Source: an uncultured Actinomycetes bacterium (GTDB lineage: Bacteria; Actinomycetota; Actinomycetes; UBA12327). From it: DNA of 32,685 bases. The notes under the pieces are model-generated. The model ran no database searches. It saw only the letters and a list, made by a program, of their open reading frames with translations, and was not told the DNA's origin. The stretch covers positions 1 through 32,685 of the forward strand of contig CAIXNN010000024.1 in assembly GCA_903920865.1 (NCBI GenBank), read 5' to 3'. Position numbers and translations under genes: made by a program. Shown piece by piece: positions 31,172 to 32,685 of this stretch (positions are counted from its first letter, which is position 1; every line of letters begins with the position of its first letter).

Positions 31172-32685
31172 TTAGCCCATCGGCATTGATGAGGCCGCCC
31201 GGCCCGCGTCGTCCATTCGAGATTTTTTTGCCGCCGGCTGGCCTGCGCCAATTGACTCGTTGGCTGAACCATGGTCGTCGTCCTTAGCCGACGGCATGGG
31301 AACAATGTGGCCATCGGTAAGGATGATGCCGTCCTCAAAGCGAGCTTCGATGGCACCGCCACCAAACTGTTGTTCGTAAAGGTCGGCGTAGACCCCGCCT
31401 GTAGCCAACAGCTCATCGTGCGAGCCATGTTCAACGATTTGGCCATCCTGGACGGCAAAAATCACATCGGCTGAGCGGATCGTCGAGAGCCGGTGAGCGA
31501 TCGCGATCGTGGTGCGATCCTTCATCAGGGGGCGAAGCGCTGCCTGGACGAGTCTCTCGTTGGTGGTATCTAGGGCGCTGGTGGCTTCGTCAAGGATGAG
31601 GATGCGTGGGTTCTTCAAGATCACCCGGGCAATGGATAGCCGCTGCTTTTCACCACCGCTGAGTCGATAGCCCCGCTCGCCAACCATCGTGTCGTAGCCA
31701 TTTTCAAAGGTCATGATTCGATCATGAATTTGGGCAGCACGGGCTGCAGCGATGACCTCTTCGTCAGTGGCTTCAGGGTTTGCGTAGCGCATGTTGTCAT
31801 TGATGGTGGCGTGGAATAGGTAGCTCTCTTGGGTCACGACTCCGATTGTCTGAGCAATCGATTTTTGGGTCAGGTCCCGAACATCATGACCATCAAGACG
31901 CACCGCACCTTCGGTGACTTCGTACAACCGGGGCACCAAATAAGAGATTGTGGTCTTGCCCGCCCCGCTTGGGCCGACGAAGGCGGCGAGCATGCCGGGT
32001 TCAATGGTGAAGTTGACACCCTTGAGCGCGTACACCGGCTCACCCTTTTTGGGTCGTGGGTCATAGGAGAAACGAACGGCATCAAATTCGATCCGACCCA
32101 AGGCGGGTTGGGGCAAATCAATGGCGTCATCTTTATCAACGATGTCAGCCTCAACATCGAGGTAGTCGAAGATGCGGTTGAACAGGGCTAGCGAGCTAGA
32201 AACTTCGGTTGTGCTTTGGAGTAGCTGGCCCAGCGGGAAGAACAACCGGGTTTGCAATCCGGTGAAGGCCAGAATTGTTCCGGCTGTGATAACAATTCCG
32301 CCTGTGTTGACGTATCCGGTGACGACAAACACTGCCACCGGAAGCACCGAGAAGAATGAAGAAACCACGATGAAGAAGCCACGGCCAACAATTTGTTGCT
32401 TGACCTGCAGGCGGGCCAGCACCGAGCTTTGAGTGCGGTACCCATCGGATGCACCGGCTTGTTGCCCATTGGACTTCGCCAACAGCACGCCAGACACGCT
32501 CAGGGACTCCTCGGTGATCGCCGACATATCGGCCAGCGAAACTTGAGTTGCAGCACTGACCCGGCGGCGATACTTACCCACCACAGAGGTCAGCCAAATA
32601 AAGACCGGCAAACTCACGATTGAGACGATTGTCAACTGCCACGAAAGAATGAGCATGGCAATCACGGTGGAAACTAAGACCACCA
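31172..32685 (-). CDS. ABC exporter (permease-ATPase half-transporter), N terminus outside window
   Basis: At least 503 residues; the gene enters from beyond base 32685, so its start is missing. The visible part begins inside the type-I exporter membrane domain (ILSWQLTIVSIVSLPVFIWLT). The ATPase domain has Walker A GPSGAGKTTISY, signature LSGGEKQRLSIARV, Walker B RILILDEATSAL and H-loop IAIAHRLSTI. The order and 60-kDa-plus size fit MsbA/LmrA-like half-transporters, which work as homo- or heterodimers. After the ATPase there is an unusual hydrophilic tail of about 60 residues. Substrate unknown. The gene reads toward purF with a 16-base gap and may be cotranscribed. Confidence 0.88.
   Translation of the reverse strand, partial: VVLVSTVIAMLILSWQLTIVSIVSLPVFIWLTSVVGKYRRRVSAATQVSLADMSAITEESLSVSGVLLAKSNGQQAGASDGYRTQSSVLARLQVKQQIVGRGFFIVVSSFFSVLPVAVFVVTGYVNTGGIVITAGTILAFTGLQTRLFFPLGQLLQSTTEVSSSLALFNRIFDYLDVEADIVDKDDAIDLPQPALGRIEFDAVRFSYDPRPKKGEPVYALKGVNFTIEPGMLAAFVGPSGAGKTTISYLVPRLYEVTEGAVRLDGHDVRDLTQKSIAQTIGVVTQESYLFHATINDNMRYANPEATDEEVIAAARAAQIHDRIMTFENGYDTMVGERGYRLSGGEKQRLSIARVILKNPRILILDEATSALDTTNERLVQAALRPLMKDRTTIAIAHRLSTIRSADVIFAVQDGQIVEHGSHDELLATGGVYADLYEQQFGGGAIEARFEDGIILTDGHIVPMPSAKDDDHGSANESIGAGQPAAKKSRMDDAGRAASSMPMG

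Overview
The window looks like a chromosomal stretch of an actinobacterium with mid-range GC (mid-fifties percent by eye). The evidence is the gene block purF-purM-DUF3073-bldC with a small HU gene and a tRNA Glu-Asp-Phe cluster, a BldC protein with a near-canonical core, DUF916 surface proteins, and many GTG starts with 4-base overlaps. The exact lineage cannot be read from the sequence; a planktonic actinobacterium would fit.

Region 1 (1-8058, + strand) starts with the tail of a TauE/SafE permease. It is followed by what I consider the main discovery: a gene set whose members each resemble an enzyme of the plant chlorophyll-breakdown (PaO/phyllobilin) route. In order these are a red chlorophyll catabolite reductase (RCCR)-like protein, a chlorophyllase-like alpha/beta hydrolase, a pheophorbide a oxygenase (PaO)-like Rieske oxygenase, two paralogous two-domain proteins of unknown function, and an SDR that strongly resembles chlorophyll b reductase (NYC1/NOL). 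A 7-TM membrane protein and a maleate-isomerase-like protein follow. The leaders of the two paralogues contain operator-like palindromes and hairpins, one of which would mask the ribosome binding site.

Region 2 (8075-16039, - strand) is one operon for a branched-chain-amino-acid-type (Liv) ABC uptake system in an unusual fused form: binding protein, MFS-LivF fusion, LivH-LivM-LivG fusion, second binding protein. It is convergent with the catabolic genes. Its proximity suggests, but does not prove, that it moves a substrate or product of that pathway.

Region 3 (16040-22062) holds two membrane-anchored surface proteins (+) and a minus-strand cluster of two secreted proteins, a dimeric alpha/beta-barrel protein and a methylesterase-like hydrolase. 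Region 4 (22204-27766) holds a Sua5/YrdC tRNA-modification enzyme, a remnant of an ABC permease, tRNA-Lys, an FkbM methyltransferase, a glyoxalase-like protein, a DHA2 drug exporter, three tRNAs and HU. Region 5 (27835-32685) is conserved housekeeping: bldC, DUF3073, purM, purF and a partial ABC exporter.

Working model (inference): esters of chlorophyll are hydrolysed, chlorophyll b type pigments are reduced at C7, the Rieske enzyme opens the macrocycle, and the RCCR-like protein reduces the resulting bilin. The paralogous pair would bind pigment or carry a missing step such as magnesium removal. No database search was possible; family calls rest on motifs and on remembered family sequences.
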